A stretch of 64,000 nt of DNA from Nitrososphaera sp. (GTDB lineage Archaea; Thermoproteota; Nitrososphaeria; Nitrososphaerales; Nitrososphaeraceae). The DNA is taken from assembly GCF_013388945.1 (NCBI RefSeq), contig NZ_JACAEH010000002.1, forward strand, positions 62,001-126,000, given 5' to 3'. A program made the translations under genes and the position numbers. How positions within the stretch are numbered: position 1 is the stretch's first letter; every line of letters starts with the position of its first letter. Positions 48,884 through 57,490 of the stretch are shown piece after piece. Under the pieces are notes generated by a model, which did no database searches, had not been told where the DNA came from, and saw only the letters and a list, made by a program, of their open reading frames with translations.

Positions 48884-49354
48884 GTGAGCTCTGCAGGGTT
48901 TGCCGCCGGAATAGCCGTCGGCGTCGCGTTCGTGATGGCCTTTTCAATCATGCCGTTTCCATACGGCGACAGGGGCCAGTACGAGGACGTCACCATAACT
49001 CTTGAAAGGACCGTGTGCTTTGGCTTCTGCCCTGACTATATTGTCACGGTACACGGAAACGGCACCGTGGTGTACGAGGGCAGGGCTTTTGTCGCAGTGG
49101 AAGGGACGCAGACTGCCCAGATACCTGAGCAAGACGTGCAGGAGCTTGTCAGCGAGTTTTACCGCGCCGGCTTTTTCTCGCTTGCAGACAGGTACGAGCA
49201 AGCCGTGACCGACCTGCCGTCGCAGACGACGTCGATAACAATTGACGGCATGACAAAGTCTGTCTACCGCTACGGCTCTGAGCCGCAGAGGCTTGCAATG
49301 CTTGAAGACAGGATTGACGAAATAGCACAGACAGAAAAATGGGTAAAAGGGTAG
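48884..49354 (+). CDS. Membrane-anchored DUF6438-like protein (156 aa)
   Basis: It starts at GTG 48884. A hydrophobic helix of about 19 residues follows (GFAAGIAVGVAFVMAF). The outer domain has the motif ITLERTVCFGFCPDYIVTVHGNGTVVYEG, typical of DUF6438, and the pair CFGFC could form a disulphide. The protein is probably held at the outer face of the membrane. Its role is unknown. It converges on the DUF2024 gene. Confidence 0.65.
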   Translation: MSSAGFAAGIAVGVAFVMAFSIMPFPYGDRGQYEDVTITLERTVCFGFCPDYIVTVHGNGTVVYEGRAFVAVEGTQTAQIPEQDVQELVSEFYRAGFFSLADRYEQAVTDLPSQTTSITIDGMTKSVYRYGSEPQRLAMLEDRIDEIAQTEKWVKG

Positions 49355-49355
49355 G

Positions 49356-49619
49356 CTACCTCGGGCAGCCTTCCATCTTCTGGATCCAGTAGCCTGCCTG
49401 CTTGATGGACTTTTCCACAAACGGCGGGGCTTCCTGGATGTGGCAGAACTGGCATTCTTCAGAGGTCATCTTCTGTCCCGCCTGGCCGACTGTTGCGAGC
49501 CATTCCTGGCCGTACTGGATGGCCTTTTCGTGGGGGGTGCTTGCCTCGACCACGACGTCAAAGTGCATCATCTTACCGTCCTTCTTTGTCACGTATGTAT
49601 CGTAAACTGCGCATTCCAT
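49356..49619 (-). CDS. DUF2024 family protein
   Basis: The 87-residue protein matches DUF2024: it begins MECAVYDTYVTKKDGKMMHF, has ECQFCHIQEAP and ends EGCPR. Three or more cysteines are placed as in the family, with possible metal binding. The family is widespread and uncharacterised. The gene stands alone, facing the DUF6438-like gene with one base between stops. Confidence 0.8.
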   Translation of the reverse strand: MECAVYDTYVTKKDGKMMHFDVVVEASTPHEKAIQYGQEWLATVGQAGQKMTSEECQFCHIQEAPPFVEKSIKQAGYWIQKMEGCPR

Positions 49620-49716
49620 GCGGAAAATGCAGGTAGAACGCTATTTAATCCATGAGCCCCGTTGCAGGGCTGGAAAACAGCAAATCTTTTCTTCCCTCGG
49701 GCTCCAAGGTAGGGTG

Positions 49717-50337
49717 ATGTATCCATCAGATATTCTCTCACGCCTGTATTCCGGCGAGGAAAGCGACAAGCTGTACCCAAAAGAGGAGGCGCCGGAGCAG
49801 GTGGAAGGCGCGGAGGACGTGCTCCAGACCAACCTGTTCAACGTGATGCTGAACCGCAGGTCGCAGCGCAAGTTCGAGGACAGGCAGGTGGAGGACTGGA
49901 AGATGGAGATGATATTTGCCGCAGCCGACACGGCGCCAACTGCCGGCGGCTTTCAGGGGTTTGAGATATTCCACGTGAAAAACCCGGAGGTCAAGAAAAA
50001 GCTCGTAGATGCGGCAAACAAACAGCCGTACGTCAACGCGCCTGAAGTGCTCGTGTTCTGCATGAACCCTGAGAGGGTCAAGCTCAACTTTCCGCAGGAG
50101 ATAATAAGAAAGTTCTCGGTGCAGGACGCCACGCTTGCTGCAGCATACGCGCAGCTTGCCGCCCACGCGCTTGAGCTCAGCTCGGTGTGGATAGGCATGA
50201 TAGACGAAAAGAAGGTGATGGAAGCCCTTGGCACGGCGCTTGTCCCGTCGTCGATACTGTGCATTGGATACCCGCAAAAGATGCTCCAGCCAAAGCCAAA
50301 GCGGAACCTGGTCGACCTCATCCACGTGGTTCAGTAG
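49717..50337 (+). CDS. Nitroreductase family protein
   Basis: The 206-residue protein is an FMN-binding nitroreductase fold with RRSQRKFEDRQVEDWKMEMI (FMN phosphate site) and AADTAPTAGGFQGFEIFHV. It likely reduces a quinone, flavin or nitro compound with NAD(P)H. ATG 49717 is preferred over the upstream in-frame start because AAATCTTTTC lies about 30 bases before it. It overlaps the convergent DUF432 gene by 7 bases. Confidence 0.85.
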   Translation: MYPSDILSRLYSGEESDKLYPKEEAPEQVEGAEDVLQTNLFNVMLNRRSQRKFEDRQVEDWKMEMIFAAADTAPTAGGFQGFEIFHVKNPEVKKKLVDAANKQPYVNAPEVLVFCMNPERVKLNFPQEIIRKFSVQDATLAAAYAQLAAHALELSSVWIGMIDEKKVMEALGTALVPSSILCIGYPQKMLQPKPKRNLVDLIHVVQ

Positions 50338-51074
50338 CCGCCGTCCATCGAGAAGATGAGCGTGTCCTCGGTCTTCTTGGCGCTTGTCTTGTCGATGCGC
50401 TTGACTCTGGTGTCCATGAGCCTGACTGAGACAACGTCCTTGCCAAAAGCAGAGTCAAGCTGCATCTCGACGCTCCCCGGAACCCATGCGTCGTCGTTTC
50501 GGTGCTCGAGCACGACGTCGTCTATGGGGATTATTATCCTGCTGACTCTGATGACGTTGTTGATGTCGTTTGTGATGCGTATGCGCACCCTGGCTTCCTC
50601 GTACTGCTTTACTTCAAGGGCCGACTCTTCGGTGGCCGCATCCGCCTCCACGTACCTGCACACTACGCCTGCCTCCGGCGTGCCGTACAGCGCGTAGCGG
50701 GGCGGCGTGAGCGAAAACACGTCTATCAATAGTTCTTCGTCCTTGTGCTGCCTGTAGACGCCGATCTCTATGGGTATCTTGGAGTATAGCACCGCGACGC
50801 TTTTGTGGTCGACGATGACCGGCGACTTGAACTTTATGTAGACGTTCTTTGCGACTTCTCTTGGAACCCTTGTGGGCGGGTTTGGAAAGATGCCCAGGTG
50901 CGTCTCGCGGCTGTCTGTGACTATGAGCGAGTCGGAGACAAGCGCGCTTCCGTCATAGCGCCTGTACCTGAACGCGGTGCCTTCGCTTCCAAAGACTACC
51001 TTGTTACTGCCAAGTAGGATGGTTCTTTCTTCCATATCGCGCTTGAGCACGTGCCGTCCCAGGATCTCCTGCAA
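50331..51074 (-). CDS. DUF432 family protein
   Basis: The 247-residue protein corresponds to DUF432: FGSEGTAFRYRRYDGSALVS near the N-terminus, then NPPTRVPREVAKNVYIKFKS and IPIEIGVYRQHKDEE. It is soluble and beta-rich. It is divergent from a mechanosensitive channel gene, so a functional link is suggested by position. It begins at TTG 51074; ATG 51035 is an alternative. No catalytic residues are recognisable. Confidence 0.7.
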   Translation of the reverse strand: MQEILGRHVLKRDMEERTILLGSNKVVFGSEGTAFRYRRYDGSALVSDSLIVTDSRETHLGIFPNPPTRVPREVAKNVYIKFKSPVIVDHKSVAVLYSKIPIEIGVYRQHKDEELLIDVFSLTPPRYALYGTPEAGVVCRYVEADAATEESALEVKQYEEARVRIRITNDINNVIRVSRIIIPIDDVVLEHRNDDAWVPGSVEMQLDSAFGKDVVSVRLMDTRVKRIDKTSAKKTEDTLIFSMDGGY

Positions 51075-51155
51075 GGATCAGGATTGGTTGGCGGCATCGT
51101 TTGTAAATGTTTTGACCTTAAAACATAGATACTAGCGGTTGGTATCTCTGGTGTC

Positions 51156-52100
51156 GTGGCAGAACTCACGAACTCGACATCGATATTCGGGTTCCCTGGA
51201 CAGGTCAACCTGTTTGGAGCAGAGGTAGCGCTCGACTCCATCATCCTCACTGTAATTGTAATTGTGGCCGGCTTTGCCATTGCGCACGGAGTCAGGCTCT
51301 TTACTACCCGGGTCATAGGTTCCAAGCTCCCGCACGACGCGCGCAAGAACCTGGGCAGAACGTTCTACTACGGCATTATTGCCATTGCCCTGCTGTCGGC
51401 TCTTGGAGTGTCCGGCCTGGACCTGTCCGGCGTGTTCCTTGCAGGTGGCATAGCGGGCATCGTGATAGGATTTGCGACCCAGTCGCTTGTCTCAAATCTT
51501 ATCTCGGGAATATTCCTGCATTTTGACAAGCCCATGAAGGTGGGCGACCCTGTGCTGATAACCGGCAAGCTGCCTGACGTCGCTGGCGTCGTGGTAGAAG
51601 TGACCGCGCTTTCGGCGCGCTTTAGGATGTTCGACGGGACGTATGTCCGCATGCCAAATAGCGACGTGTTCCTGTCAGAAATACGCAACTTCTCCGGCGC
51701 TGTTGCAAGGCGCGTCGAGTTCAGCATAGGCGTCGCGTACAAGGAAGATACTGTCGAAGTCATCGACGTGATAAAAAACAGCCTGATGCGGACCCCGCTT
51801 GTACTCGTGGAGCCTGTGCCCGACCTCTATGTCAACAACCTTGGCGACTCGTCTGTCCAGATAAACGTCTGGTGCTGGGTGCCGTTTTCAGTGTGGTTTG
51901 ACATGAAGAAGCAGCTTGTGGAGCAGGTAAAGCGCGAGCTGGACGCAAAGGGAATAGAGATACCGTTCCCCCAGCGCGTGCTGCACCTTCCCGGCCCTGC
52001 CAAGAAGAAGAAACCCAAGGGCGGCCCTGTAAGCCCAGAAAGCCTGGACAGGGGCACAAGCACGGGACTGCACATCGAAGAGTTTACAGACTCTGACTAG
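51156..52100 (+). CDS. Mechanosensitive channel of the MscS family
   Basis: The 314-residue protein has three membrane helices, with the pore helix in AGIVIGFATQSLVSNLISGIF, then the beta domain (KVGDPVLITGKLPDVAGVVV and RMPNSDVFLSEIRNFSG) and a C-terminal alpha-beta part. It should open under membrane tension and release solutes on osmotic downshock. It begins at GTG 51156. The final 40 residues are charged and probably disordered. It diverges from DUF432. Confidence 0.93.
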   Translation: MAELTNSTSIFGFPGQVNLFGAEVALDSIILTVIVIVAGFAIAHGVRLFTTRVIGSKLPHDARKNLGRTFYYGIIAIALLSALGVSGLDLSGVFLAGGIAGIVIGFATQSLVSNLISGIFLHFDKPMKVGDPVLITGKLPDVAGVVVEVTALSARFRMFDGTYVRMPNSDVFLSEIRNFSGAVARRVEFSIGVAYKEDTVEVIDVIKNSLMRTPLVLVEPVPDLYVNNLGDSSVQINVWCWVPFSVWFDMKKQLVEQVKRELDAKGIEIPFPQRVLHLPGPAKKKKPKGGPVSPESLDRGTSTGLHIEEFTDSD

Positions 52101-52963
52101 GCCTTGCGCGCCTTTCTGAGGGCGTCCGCTACCGCTTCAAGCTCTGCCGTCACCCTGTCCGCGTCGTCTTGCGGTATCTTTTTTGTCTCAAAGACGGCTT
52201 CGCGTTTGCTTGTCTTGCGGTTCTTTATCAGTTCTATGTCAAAATACGTGCAGACCCCCTCCTCGCCCTGCATGAGCCTGTTGTAGTCGATGCCAGCCGG
52301 CGCGGTCTGGTACAGCTCTATCATCAGGTCGTTCAGCTCTGCAAACAGCCGGTTCTTCTTCTCGCCCATGTCCTGGAACTCGGGGAACTGACCCTCGACT
52401 GCTTTTGCTTTCCTGTCGAGGTCGCCTGCAAGGGCCTCGTCTTCAAACATCTTTGTGAAAAGCTCCTGGAACTCCATGTCTGCAAAGCCCCGCCTTGCAA
52501 GCTCGTCGTGCAGTGCCTTGTCGACCTTGCCTGTCATGTCTGAAAATATCGCAGTCGCGCCCTCGGCAATCTTGGCGAGCTCCTTCTGGATTTCAACCAC
52601 GCGCCTGTCTGCCTTGTAGTAGGGCAGCGCGTGGAACTGGACACCAAAGTAGCCTGAAATGTAGTACTTGCCGACGTCTTTGTTGAACTGGCAGAAGAGC
52701 CGGTGCAAGTCGTCGGTGTTGGAGCGCGATATCCCTGTCTTCATCCAGCCTTCGAGCTGGTTTTCAAGCCGCTGGTAAAAGTTCTGGACGTTCTGGGGGT
52801 CAAACGTGTCTGCCTGCGTGACAGTGCCGTCGCCCAGCATCGCGCTTGCCTTGCGCATCTCGATTGCTGGTTTTACCGACTCTAGGTAGCCTTGCTGTAT
52901 CTTTTCAAACGCGGCGTTCACCTGGCTGCAGAAGTGGTCGCTTCCTTTGAGCGGTATCCTCAT
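52097..52963 (-). CDS. Conserved hypothetical helical protein (288 aa)
   Basis: The protein is predicted to be mostly alpha-helical, with charged heptad-like segments (FEKIQQGYLESVKPAIEMRK, KMFEDEALAGDLDRKAKAVE). It contains an aromatic YYISGYFGVQFHALPYYK in the centre. There is no signal or membrane helix. No family is recognised. It overlaps the MscS stop by 4 bases and is divergent from a class III cyclase gene. Confidence 0.6.
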   Translation of the reverse strand: MRIPLKGSDHFCSQVNAAFEKIQQGYLESVKPAIEMRKASAMLGDGTVTQADTFDPQNVQNFYQRLENQLEGWMKTGISRSNTDDLHRLFCQFNKDVGKYYISGYFGVQFHALPYYKADRRVVEIQKELAKIAEGATAIFSDMTGKVDKALHDELARRGFADMEFQELFTKMFEDEALAGDLDRKAKAVEGQFPEFQDMGEKKNRLFAELNDLMIELYQTAPAGIDYNRLMQGEEGVCTYFDIELIKNRKTSKREAVFETKKIPQDDADRVTAELEAVADALRKARKA

Positions 52964-53042
52964 CCACCCAGCTGGCGCAAGACCCAGAATATATTCTCAA
53001 TGACTTTAAATCTCAGCAGCGCGGATATCGAGAAGGCTGACC

Positions 53043-53870
53043 TTGCCGGAAGCCAAGAAGGACGACAAGAAGGAAGAAATGAAGGAGATAAAGCGCGACG
53101 ACAGCACGAGCAAGTCGCTTGTCGGCATGATGATGGGCGGTTCTGAAAAAGGCACTGCAGTCGTAGATTCTGAAACGCTGGTCGCCCAGACGCAGGACAA
53201 GCTCTGGCGCGCGCTCAAGCGCAGGTATCAGTACGACTCGTCGCTCAAGCCCGGCCAGGACTATCTGCTGAACCACGTCAGCAGCAAGATCCCACTTGTC
53301 ATAATGTACGCCGACCTGGTGGGCTCGACCAACATGAGCATGACTCTTCCTGTCGACAAACTCGTTACCATAATTCGCGCGTTTACGCAAGAGATATCGT
53401 CTGTTATAGAGAGCCACGGCGGCTTTGTGCTAAAGTACGTCGGCGACGCCGTGATAGCGTTCTTTCCTGCAAGCTACAACAGGCTTGCGGCCTGCGACAG
53501 GGCTGTACAGTGCGCACACTCGATGCTGACAGTCGTCAAGAACGGCATAAACCCCATCCTCAACCAATATGATTATCCCGAGCTTGGCGTCAAGATAGGC
53601 ATGGACGTGGGCGAAAACGTCATCGTGCAGTACGGCCACGACAAGAGCTCGCCTATCGACATACTGGGATACTGCATGAACGTGGCGGCCAAGATAACGT
53701 CGCTCACGGCGCCAAACACGATATCTGTAGGCGAGGACGTGTACGAGCTGTTGCACCCGTCTGAAAAGGCACTGTTTTCCGAAATGAAGCTGAGCGCCGA
53801 AGCGTGGAAGTACCGGAACAGGATAACAGACAGGATGTACCGCGTCTACACCCTTTCAGGCAAGAACTAG
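53043..53870 (+). CDS. Class III adenylate/guanylate cyclase
   Basis: The 275-residue protein starts at TTG 53043 with ACTTTAAATC about 33 bases upstream. The cyclase domain (about 85-240) shows metal aspartates in MYADLVGSTN and KYVGDAVIAFF. The N-terminal 30 residues are lysine/glutamate-rich and probably disordered. It is soluble, with no sensory domain, so the signal it answers must come through another protein. The product, cAMP or cGMP, is not decided by sequence reading. Confidence 0.88.
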   Translation: MPEAKKDDKKEEMKEIKRDDSTSKSLVGMMMGGSEKGTAVVDSETLVAQTQDKLWRALKRRYQYDSSLKPGQDYLLNHVSSKIPLVIMYADLVGSTNMSMTLPVDKLVTIIRAFTQEISSVIESHGGFVLKYVGDAVIAFFPASYNRLAACDRAVQCAHSMLTVVKNGINPILNQYDYPELGVKIGMDVGENVIVQYGHDKSSPIDILGYCMNVAAKITSLTAPNTISVGEDVYELLHPSEKALFSEMKLSAEAWKYRNRITDRMYRVYTLSGKN

Positions 53871-54313
53871 CGGTACGATTTCTGCTTTCTGCGCCTTGCG
53901 CCAGGGCCACCGAACTTCTTTGACTCGGACTGCCTGTGGTCGCCTGCGAGAAGGTGGCGGTCGTACTCGGTCAGCTTTTTGCGTATCTCTTCCCTCACGC
54001 TCTTTGTGAACGGGTGGTCCTTGGGGTCCTTGCCGCCCTTCTCCTCGCCTGTGAGGGCGCGGGAAATAGCCACTGCGCTTGCAAAGGCCTGGCCCATGAA
54101 TCCGCCGCCTGCTACCTTGACGTTGATGTCTATCTTGTTGCGCTGGTCGCCAATGAGCGTGAGCGGCGTCAGGACGAGCTCCTTTGCCACTTCTGGCTGC
54201 ACCAGTTCTGCCGGTATGTTGTTTATCCTGACTTTGCCTGTGCCCTTGTTTATCGTGGCTACAGCCTTGCTCGTCTTTCTCTGGCCCGGATAAAGCTCTA
54301 CCTTTGTGGTCAT
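53867..54313 (-). CDS. rpsI: Ribosomal protein uS9
   Basis: The 148-residue protein (MTTKVELYPGQRKTSKAVAT to a C-terminal GGPGARRRKQKSYR tail reaching the decoding site) is complete uS9. The start ATG 54313 overlaps the uL13 stop by 4 bases. It completes the eL18-uL13-uS9 order common in archaea. RpoN and RpoK often follow it elsewhere, but here the convergent cyclase gene does. Confidence 0.96.
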   Translation of the reverse strand: MTTKVELYPGQRKTSKAVATINKGTGKVRINNIPAELVQPEVAKELVLTPLTLIGDQRNKIDINVKVAGGGFMGQAFASAVAISRALTGEEKGGKDPKDHPFTKSVREEIRKKLTEYDRHLLAGDHRQSESKKFGGPGARRRKQKSYR

Positions 54314-54762
54314 GCCGCTCCCTTCCATCCTATCTGCTTGGCGACATCGCCGATTGAAATGTAGTTGGCCTCAGGCCTTGTTATCTTGGAATCTTCAAAG
54401 CTCTGCATCTTGGCGCTCTTCATTTCCTCCGGGACCCCGATATATACTCTGAGGCGCCCAAATGCCTCTATGCCGTGGGTCTTTTGCTTTGGCACCATGC
54501 CCCTCACCATTTTGGTGAGCATCGTGTCGGGGCGCCTCGGGTGGAACGGGCCGTGAATCGGGTTTGTGACGGAGTTTATCTCGAGGTGTTCCTTGTACTG
54601 CTCGATTGTCTTGTAGCGGTTGCCAGAAAGCATCGCCTTCTCTGCGTTTACAATCGCAACCTTGTTGCCCTGCAGGAGAAGCTTTGAAACGTGCGAGCAC
54701 ATCCTGCCTGCGATGTGGTTTGTCGCATCCACAACTATTGTCTGCGGTTTTTTGTCAGCCAA
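54310..54762 (-). CDS. rplM: Ribosomal protein uL13
   Basis: The 150-residue protein has the family opening VVDATNHIAGRMCSHVSKLL and the loop FHPRRPDTMLTKMVRGMVPK, which places it as uL13. It is a protein of the large subunit. The start overlaps the end of the eL18 gene by 8 bases. Confidence 0.96.
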   Translation of the reverse strand: MADKKPQTIVVDATNHIAGRMCSHVSKLLLQGNKVAIVNAEKAMLSGNRYKTIEQYKEHLEINSVTNPIHGPFHPRRPDTMLTKMVRGMVPKQKTHGIEAFGRLRVYIGVPEEMKSAKMQSFEDSKITRPEANYISIGDVAKQIGWKGAA

Positions 54763-55105
54763 TTATGCGCACCCCTTTTCCTTCAGGATATTTCTTTATC
54801 AGGTCTTCCAGAGTGATTACCTTGCCGCCTGCTACTCCGACCTTTCTTGCGGCCGGCTCTGATATCGAAAACGCGCACACGGTGAGCTTGTGCCCGAGGC
54901 TTCCAGTGCCCAAAAGCTTGCCCGGCACCATGACTATTTCGTTTGCCTTTGTTACCTGCGCAAGCGTGCCGAGGTTGACCTCGCTCCTGTTGGACCTTGG
55001 GCCGGAGATGCGCCTCTCGAGGTCCTTCCAGATCGGGGCCTTGGATTTCTTGGCCGCGTTGCGAAGAGTCCACACGGTGTTATCAACTAGAGTGTTAGCG
55101 AACAT
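54755..55105 (-). CDS. rpl18e: Ribosomal protein eL18
   Basis: The 116-residue protein matches eL18 (L18e): WKDLERRISGPRSNRSEVNL, VMVPGKLLGTGSLGHKLTVC and ITLEDLIKKYPEGKGVRII. It is a large-subunit protein present in archaea and eukaryotes. It follows rpoD at 49 bases. Confidence 0.95.
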   Translation of the reverse strand: MFANTLVDNTVWTLRNAAKKSKAPIWKDLERRISGPRSNRSEVNLGTLAQVTKANEIVMVPGKLLGTGSLGHKLTVCAFSISEPAARKVGVAGGKVITLEDLIKKYPEGKGVRIIG

Positions 55106-55154
55106 ACGTCTCTATACGCTCCTAATCAAAACTTGTATCCCCAAATAAACGTAC

Positions 55155-55811
55155 CTAGGCGTTCTTGGGGATCTTGAGCGAGCCTATCACTTGCTTGAAG
55201 TTCTTGATCTTTGACTGCAGCCTTTCGGCGGCCTCTTTCAGGATCTCTTCTGCAGTGAGCGCGCCGTTTGATTCAAGCATCAGGATAATCTCGCTTTCGT
55301 CCTTGCCGTCCTTGACAACTGCCGCAGAAGTGGGCTGCCACTTGGCGTGCTGCTTGCCCGTTCCAAGCCTTGCATAGGCTTCAAACTTTAGTTTCTGGCT
55401 TGGCGCAAGCGCGATTATCGGTATGTCCTTGCTCACCGGTTTCACGGTCTCGTCCTCTGACACCAGCTCGCCTGACAGCACTTCCTTGCTCTTGTCAGTC
55501 GCTTCAGAGTCAAGAACCAGCAGCACCCTGCACTTTGAGCATCCAAGTGCACTGCCACAGTCGCACTCGTGGGGCATGACAAACCTGCCGGGGTCGGTGC
55601 GGAGCGGTATGAGCCCGAGGCGATGGGCCACTGCCTCGTCGTGCATGACAGACGAGTTTTCAAGCATCACAACATCATCGATTGCAAGCGTCGGTACCTC
55701 GCTTATGGCAAGCCTGCGCAGCGCGTTTACGTACTGCCTGGGAACGTTTGTAAACTTGACAACTATTCTTTCATCGGATTTTTCAACAACTTCAACCGTG
55801 GGAGAAGCCAA
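55155..55811 (-). CDS. rpoD: RNA polymerase subunit D
   Basis: The 218-residue protein is archaeal RpoD (equivalent to bacterial alpha and Rpb3): KFTNVPRQYVNALRRLAISE and HRLGLIPLRTDPGRF are typical. The segment ECDCGSALGCSKC has four cysteines in the spacing of the Rpb3 zinc site. It assembles with RpoL as the first step of polymerase formation. The start is TTG 55811 (or GTG 55817), given CTTAAAAAT about 29 bases upstream on the other strand. The open frame extends further but as a shadow. Confidence 0.93.
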   Translation of the reverse strand: MASPTVEVVEKSDERIVVKFTNVPRQYVNALRRLAISEVPTLAIDDVVMLENSSVMHDEAVAHRLGLIPLRTDPGRFVMPHECDCGSALGCSKCRVLLVLDSEATDKSKEVLSGELVSEDETVKPVSKDIPIIALAPSQKLKFEAYARLGTGKQHAKWQPTSAAVVKDGKDESEIILMLESNGALTAEEILKEAAERLQSKIKNFKQVIGSLKIPKNA

Positions 55812-55886
55812 TACCACGAAAGTTCGCCAAAACGTCCTTAAAAATCTACCGAAACTTGCAAAAATTATCTGGCATGGCTTGACACG

Positions 55887-55894
55887 CATAAATA
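55887..55894 (+). promoter_or_regulatory. TATA-like box for the SBDS-exosome operon
   Basis: CATAAATA is centred about 27 bases before ATG 55918. Together with the rpoD promoter (55837-55845) it makes a compact divergent pair of promoters for ribosome, polymerase and exosome genes. Confidence 0.55.
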
Positions 55895-55917
55895 CAGCCG
55901 GAAGCAAATTACCGGAA

Positions 55918-56604
55918 ATGACAGACAAGTTCACCATAGTCCGCCTCGCAGTTGAAGGCGACAAGTTCGAGCTACTGGTCAAGCCCGACCCGGCGCTGGA
56001 GTACAAGCTGGGCAAGAGGGCAGACATTTCATCGATTCTCGTGTCAGACGAGATATACTCTGACGCAAACAAGGGCTCCCGTGCATCCACGGAGAAGCTG
56101 ATGAAGCACTTCAAGACCGCAGACCCGACGGAAGTGGCCAAGCAGATAATGGCAAGGGGCGAGCTCCACCTCACAACCGACCAGCGCCGCAAGATGGTGG
56201 AAGAAAAGCGCAAGCAGATAGTCGCCTACATTCACCAGAGCTTTGTCGACCCCAAGACGCACGTCCCACACCCTATCATGAGGATAGAGGCAGCGATGGA
56301 GCAGGCCCGGGTGAGCATAGACCCGCACAAGCGCGCAGAGGACCAGGCAAAGGACGTCGTGGACGCTCTCAGGGCAATCCTGCCATTAAAGTCCGAGATA
56401 TCAAAGCTGATAGTGAGGGTCCCTCCGCAGTACGCGGGCCAGTCCTACAGCGTGATAAAATCCACAGGCGAGCTGAAGGGCGAGGAGTGGCTTGCCGACG
56501 GCTCTCTTAAAGTGACAATCGAGATGAACGCAGGCCTGAGGGGCACGTTCATAGACAGGCTCGGCTCGGTGACAAAGGGCACCGCCGAGGTCAAGGAAGG
56601 CTAG
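55918..56604 (+). CDS. SBDS ribosome maturation protein
   Basis: The 228-residue protein matches SBDS/Sdo1: FTIVRLAVEGDKFELLVKPD in the first domain, KLMKHFKTADPTEVAKQIMA and GELHLTTDQRRKMVEEKRKQ in the second, and a C-terminal ferredoxin-like domain. It helps release eIF6 from the large subunit in a GTPase-dependent step. It precedes the exosome genes, a known archaeal gene order. Confidence 0.95.
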   Translation: MTDKFTIVRLAVEGDKFELLVKPDPALEYKLGKRADISSILVSDEIYSDANKGSRASTEKLMKHFKTADPTEVAKQIMARGELHLTTDQRRKMVEEKRKQIVAYIHQSFVDPKTHVPHPIMRIEAAMEQARVSIDPHKRAEDQAKDVVDALRAILPLKSEISKLIVRVPPQYAGQSYSVIKSTGELKGEEWLADGSLKVTIEMNAGLRGTFIDRLGSVTKGTAEVKEG

Positions 56605-56657
56605 CTGCCAGTTAAAATATAAGTCAGACATTTGTACTGGCTAGCAAGGAGAGAAAA

Positions 56658-56702
56658 ATGAGCAAGACGTTTTCCGACGGGGTTTATCCCGTGGTGAATT
56701 GA
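56658..56702 (+). CDS. Possible 14-residue leader peptide before rrp4
   Basis: A Shine-Dalgarno-like AAGGAG (56647-56652) lies 5 bases before ATG 56658, and GTTAAAATATAAG lies about 40 bases upstream as a promoter. The frame reads MSKTFSDGVYPVVN and stops at TGA 56700-56702, overlapping a TTG at 56699 in the rrp4 frame. It could couple translation of rrp4 or sense something as it is read. Confidence 0.4.
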   Translation: MSKTFSDGVYPVVN

Positions 56703-56704
56703 CA

Positions 56705-57490
56705 ATGAACGACATTCGCAGGAGATACGTTATACCAGGAGACAAGATAGCCGAAGGCAACTACCGGCCATTGATGAACGTGGTCAAGTCCGGCAACGCG
56801 CTCTACGCAACCCGTATAGGCATAGCAGAGACTGGCCGCGACGGCGCCAAGGTCATCCCGCTCTCGGGCGTCTACATACCGAGGGTGAACGACCTAGTTA
56901 TTGGCAAGATAACCGACCACACGTCGCTTTCGTGGGAAGTCGACATCAACTCGTGCTTCTCTGCACACCTGCCGGCTTCAGACGTCTTTGGGCGGGACTT
57001 TTCGCCGGCCCGAGACGACATGAGCAAGCACCTCGCAGTGGGCGACATGATAACCGCACGGGTCGCTGCCTTTGACAGGACCCGAGACCCGATGCTGACG
57101 CTCCAGGACCGCGACCTTGGCAAAATACCAAGGGGCGAACTTTTGAAGATATCGCCCACGCGCGTCCCAAGGCTGATAGGCAAGCGCGGCTCGATGATAC
57201 AGACAATCGAGCAGGCGACGCAGACGCGCGTCCTGATAGGCCAGAACGGCATAGTTGTGGTCACGGGCAGGACGCCTGAAGGCGTGGAGATGGCGGTGAA
57301 GGCTATACGCATGGTAGAGGAAGAAGCCCACACCGCAAACCTGACCCAGAGGATAAAGGTGCTTCTGAACGTTCCAGACGAGCCGCAAGGTGCGCCGGCG
57401 GCAAGCAACGAGGCGCAAAAAACTGCAGAACCAGCTGCAGCCCCTGCCGATCCGGCGGAGGGAGAACTGGAGGTTGAAAGTGAAAAATGA
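56705..57490 (+). CDS. rrp4: Exosome RNA-binding protein Rrp4
   Basis: The 261-residue protein has an N-terminal beta domain (VIPGDKIAEGNYRPLMN), an S1 domain (VNDLVIGKITDHTSLSWEVD) and a KH domain (TRVPRLIGKRGSMIQTIEQA). It forms the cap of the archaeal exosome and guides RNA into the hexameric ring. The start may be TTG 56699 instead, which adds two residues. A C-terminal Ala/Glu-rich tail is present. It overlaps rrp41 by 4 bases. Confidence 0.94.
   Translation: MNDIRRRYVIPGDKIAEGNYRPLMNVVKSGNALYATRIGIAETGRDGAKVIPLSGVYIPRVNDLVIGKITDHTSLSWEVDINSCFSAHLPASDVFGRDFSPARDDMSKHLAVGDMITARVAAFDRTRDPMLTLQDRDLGKIPRGELLKISPTRVPRLIGKRGSMIQTIEQATQTRVLIGQNGIVVVTGRTPEGVEMAVKAIRMVEEEAHTANLTQRIKVLLNVPDEPQGAPAASNEAQKTAEPAAAPADPAEGELEVESEK

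Noticed and set aside
55500-55560. Iron-sulphur cluster in RpoD
   Set aside because: The four cysteines have the Rpb3-type zinc spacing; the extra domain that holds the cluster in some archaeal RpoD proteins is not seen.
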